This document shows, piece by piece, positions 39,299-41,216 of a stretch of 41,216 bases of DNA (position 1 is its first letter; every line of letters starts with the position of its first letter). A model generated the notes under the pieces. It searched no databases and had not been told where the DNA came from. It was given only the letters and a program-made list of their open reading frames with translations. Source of the stretch: Streptomyces sp. H39-S7 (GTDB lineage Bacteria > Actinomycetota > Actinomycetes > Streptomycetales > Streptomycetaceae). The DNA is taken from assembly GCF_027158205.1 (NCBI RefSeq), contig NZ_JAPVLU010000062.1:1-41216 (forward strand), given 5' to 3'. The position numbers and the translations under genes are program-made.

Positions 39299-41216
39299 TC
39301 ACCGTCCGGCCGGGGTTCCCGGCGCGGCCGCCAGCGCCGCCGCCAGATCGGCCCGCTGCCGGATGCCGAGCTTGCGGTAGGTGCTGGTCAGATGGGTCTC
39401 GACGGTCCTGCGGGCCAGATGCAGCAGCTCCGCTATGGCCCCGTTCCCGTGGCCCGCGGCGGCCAGTTCCGCTATCCGCCGCTCGCTGGCCGTCAGGGCG
39501 CCGGTCCCGGTGTGCGGGATCCGGCGCGGGCGGGCGCCGCCGTCCCGCAGCGCCTGCCGCGCGAGCCGGCCCAGGCGTACGGCGCCGAGCCGCTCGGCCC
39601 GCGCGGCGGCCTCCCGCAGCACGTCGCGGGCCTGCCCCGAGCACCGGGCGGCGGTGAGGGAGCGGCCCAGGCCGAGCTGCGCGGCGATCAGTTCCGGCTC
39701 GGCGGCCGCATCCTCGCGCAGCCGGGCGACGGCCTCCTCGATCAGCTCGATCCCGCGCCGGCCGCCGGTCGCCGAGCCGAGCGCGCGCAGGGCCCGCCCC
39801 TCGGTACGGGCCGTGCCCCAGATCCTGGCCAGCCGCAGTTCCTCGGCGGCGAGCGGCACCGCCTCGCCGGCCCGGCCGGTCCGCACCAGGCTGTCGGCGG
39901 CGGGCGAGCGCCAGGCGGTGACGACCGGGCTCACCACGCCCCGGGCGGCCTGCCGCCGGCCGCAGTCGTTGAAGTCCTCCAGTGCGCCGGTGTCGTCACC
40001 CAGGGCGGAGCGCAGCAGACCGCGCGCGTACAGGAACTCGCACCACTGCCAGGAGTGGTCGGGGCCGGGGCCCGCGAGCTTTCCGGCGAGCTCGGCGGCC
40101 TCGTCCAGCCGGTCGAGTTCGGTGAGCGCGATCATCGTCTGGGCGCCGACATGGACGTTGGCCGCGGGGTCCTGGTCGTCGACGAGCCGGGCGAAGTCTC
40201 CCCGCATGACGGCGGCCTCGGCCCGCACGCTCACCAGGCACTCGTGGCCGGGGTGCAGCACCGGCTCGCCGAGCGGGATCCGGGCGGCGAGCCGTTCCGC
40301 CTCGTCCAGCCGGTCGGCCCACTGCGCGACGGTGGCGACCGACCCCAGGACGTACGGCTCCAGCAGCGGGTCGACCGCGCCGGGTGCGAGCAGCGGACGC
40401 ACCTGCTCCCAGGCCTGTTCCGCCGAGAGCAGCCCGGCGGCCGACTCGTACTCGGTGAGCATCGTCTCGGCCATCGGATCGGGATCGCCGAGGTGCCGCA
40501 GCCGCAGCAGCTCCGAGACCATCTGCCGCCAGCTCTCCCCGTCGTGCGAGGCGATGAGCGCGGTCGCCGCCTGCACCGCGCTCAGCAGGTCGGGGCGGCC
40601 GGCGAAACCGTCGGCGAGTTCGCGCAGCACGGCGATGGCCGCCGGCACCTCGCCGTGCGCGGCGAGCGCCGTGCCCAGCGCGTTGGCCACCCGCACCCGG
40701 CCGTGCCCGTCCTGCTGCACGCGCAGCGCCTCCGCCAGCCGCCGGACCCCGGCCGCCCGCTCGATCCTGACCTCCAGGCAGCCCAGTTCGGTGAGCACGC
40801 TGCCGCGCCGCTCGGTGGTGAGGGGCTCGTCCAGCGCCCGGCGCAGATGGGCGACGGCCCGCGGAACGCCGTCCGGCTCCGCGCGGGTCTCCTGCGCGGC
40901 GGCGAGCAGCACGTCGGCGGCCCACGCCTCGCCGACCGGAGGCACCGGCAGCAGGTGCCCGGCGACGGCGCCGGCCCGGTCACCGCGCTCGAGCAGCAGC
41001 CGGGCGGCGGTGCGGTGCGCCGCGTCCCGGCGCTCGCGGGGCAGGGTGTGCAGCACCGCGTCGCGCAGCAGCGGGTGGGCGAAGCTGGCCGGCTCGGCCG
41101 CGTCGCCCCCTCCGGCGGCCAGGAAGCCGGGGTGGCGCAGTGCGGCGGCCCAGCCGGCCAGCCGGGCCGGGTCGGCGGTCTCCTGCGCGCCGCGGGCCGG
41201 CACGGTGGTCGGCGGG
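39299..41216 (-). CDS. LAL-type LuxR family transcriptional regulator, partial (5' end outside window)
   Basis: The visible part is about 638 residues and stays open to the right edge, so the start lies beyond the window. The segment FAHPLLRDAVLHTLPRERRDAAHRTAARLL is the boundary typical of the region just after the AAA-type ATPase domain of large LuxR (LAL/MalT-like) regulators, and about 450 residues of helical repeats follow. The C-terminal helix-turn-helix (about the last 65 residues) reads LTASERRIAELAAAGHGNGAIAELLHLARRTVETHLTSTYRKLG. Such proteins often switch on specialised-metabolite or sugar-use genes. The ATPase motifs cannot be checked here. Confidence 0.88.
   Translation of the reverse strand, partial: PPTTVPARGAQETADPARLAGWAAALRHPGFLAAGGGDAAEPASFAHPLLRDAVLHTLPRERRDAAHRTAARLLLERGDRAGAVAGHLLPVPPVGEAWAADVLLAAAQETRAEPDGVPRAVAHLRRALDEPLTTERRGSVLTELGCLEVRIERAAGVRRLAEALRVQQDGHGRVRVANALGTALAAHGEVPAAIAVLRELADGFAGRPDLLSAVQAATALIASHDGESWRQMVSELLRLRHLGDPDPMAETMLTEYESAAGLLSAEQAWEQVRPLLAPGAVDPLLEPYVLGSVATVAQWADRLDEAERLAARIPLGEPVLHPGHECLVSVRAEAAVMRGDFARLVDDQDPAANVHVGAQTMIALTELDRLDEAAELAGKLAGPGPDHSWQWCEFLYARGLLRSALGDDTGALEDFNDCGRRQAARGVVSPVVTAWRSPAADSLVRTGRAGEAVPLAAEELRLARIWGTARTEGRALRALGSATGGRRGIELIEEAVARLREDAAAEPELIAAQLGLGRSLTAARCSGQARDVLREAAARAERLGAVRLGRLARQALRDGGARPRRIPHTGTGALTASERRIAELAAAGHGNGAIAELLHLARRTVETHLTSTYRKLGIRQRADLAAALAAAPGTPAGR

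Overview
The window looks like core chromosome from a Streptomyces or a close relative. The base composition is very high in G+C, with G/C at nearly every third codon position. GTG starts are common, there is an actinobacterial 16S rRNA leader at the left edge, and several families are typical of the genus: a streptophobe membrane protein, a GlsB/YeaQ protein, a DUF3099 protein, and a 40-residue SGM_5486-type microprotein beside a CynX/NimT exporter. I see no prophage, insertion sequence, CRISPR array or tRNA gene. Forty protein genes are supported; the last one runs off the right edge.

Left part (1-12.96 kb). The promoter and leader of a minus-strand rRNA operon come first (16S lies beyond base 1), followed upstream by tyrS and a DNA-3-methyladenine glycosylase. 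Divergent from these are a Spo0M-like protein, a PEBP/YbhB protein and an HNH endonuclease. A minus-strand group holds a TSUP permease, an SPFH/Band 7 protein, an NfeD-like protein and a lone ABC ATPase. Next come a conserved hypothetical gene, a GAF histidine kinase with its LuxR-type regulator, and a translationally coupled SDR-queA pair.

Middle part (13-26.1 kb). This holds a secreted lytic transglycosylase, a double-FHA ABC exporter like mycobacterial Rv1747, a streptophobe gene with a rare TTA codon, serB, a SixA-type phosphatase, a small membrane protein, and a GntR / MFS / microprotein unit. The fatty-acid genes fabG-fabI follow; the end of fabI is duplicated 168 bp downstream. A chitin-type lytic polysaccharide monooxygenase (LPMO) then lies behind a promoter containing a DasR-like operator.

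Right part (26.3-41.2 kb). This holds a tldD-tldE-kptA run, GlsB/YeaQ, DUF3099, a small Cys/His protein, moaA, a DUF485-ActP acetate-type symporter pair, a secreted S8 protease, a zinc alcohol dehydrogenase, a coupled pair of fatty acid hydroxylase and lysoplasmalogenase (possible ether-lipid metabolism), and the C-terminal part of a large LuxR-family (LAL) regulator.

The most unusual signals are the fabI end duplication with a 122-bp insert; a 22-bp divergent intergenic region that is almost entirely one palindrome carrying two opposed -10 boxes; the dre-like operator inside the LPMO promoter spacer; a duplicated promoter before the HNH gene; and the hydroxylase/lysoplasmalogenase pair. Most of the other genes are ordinary housekeeping genes.
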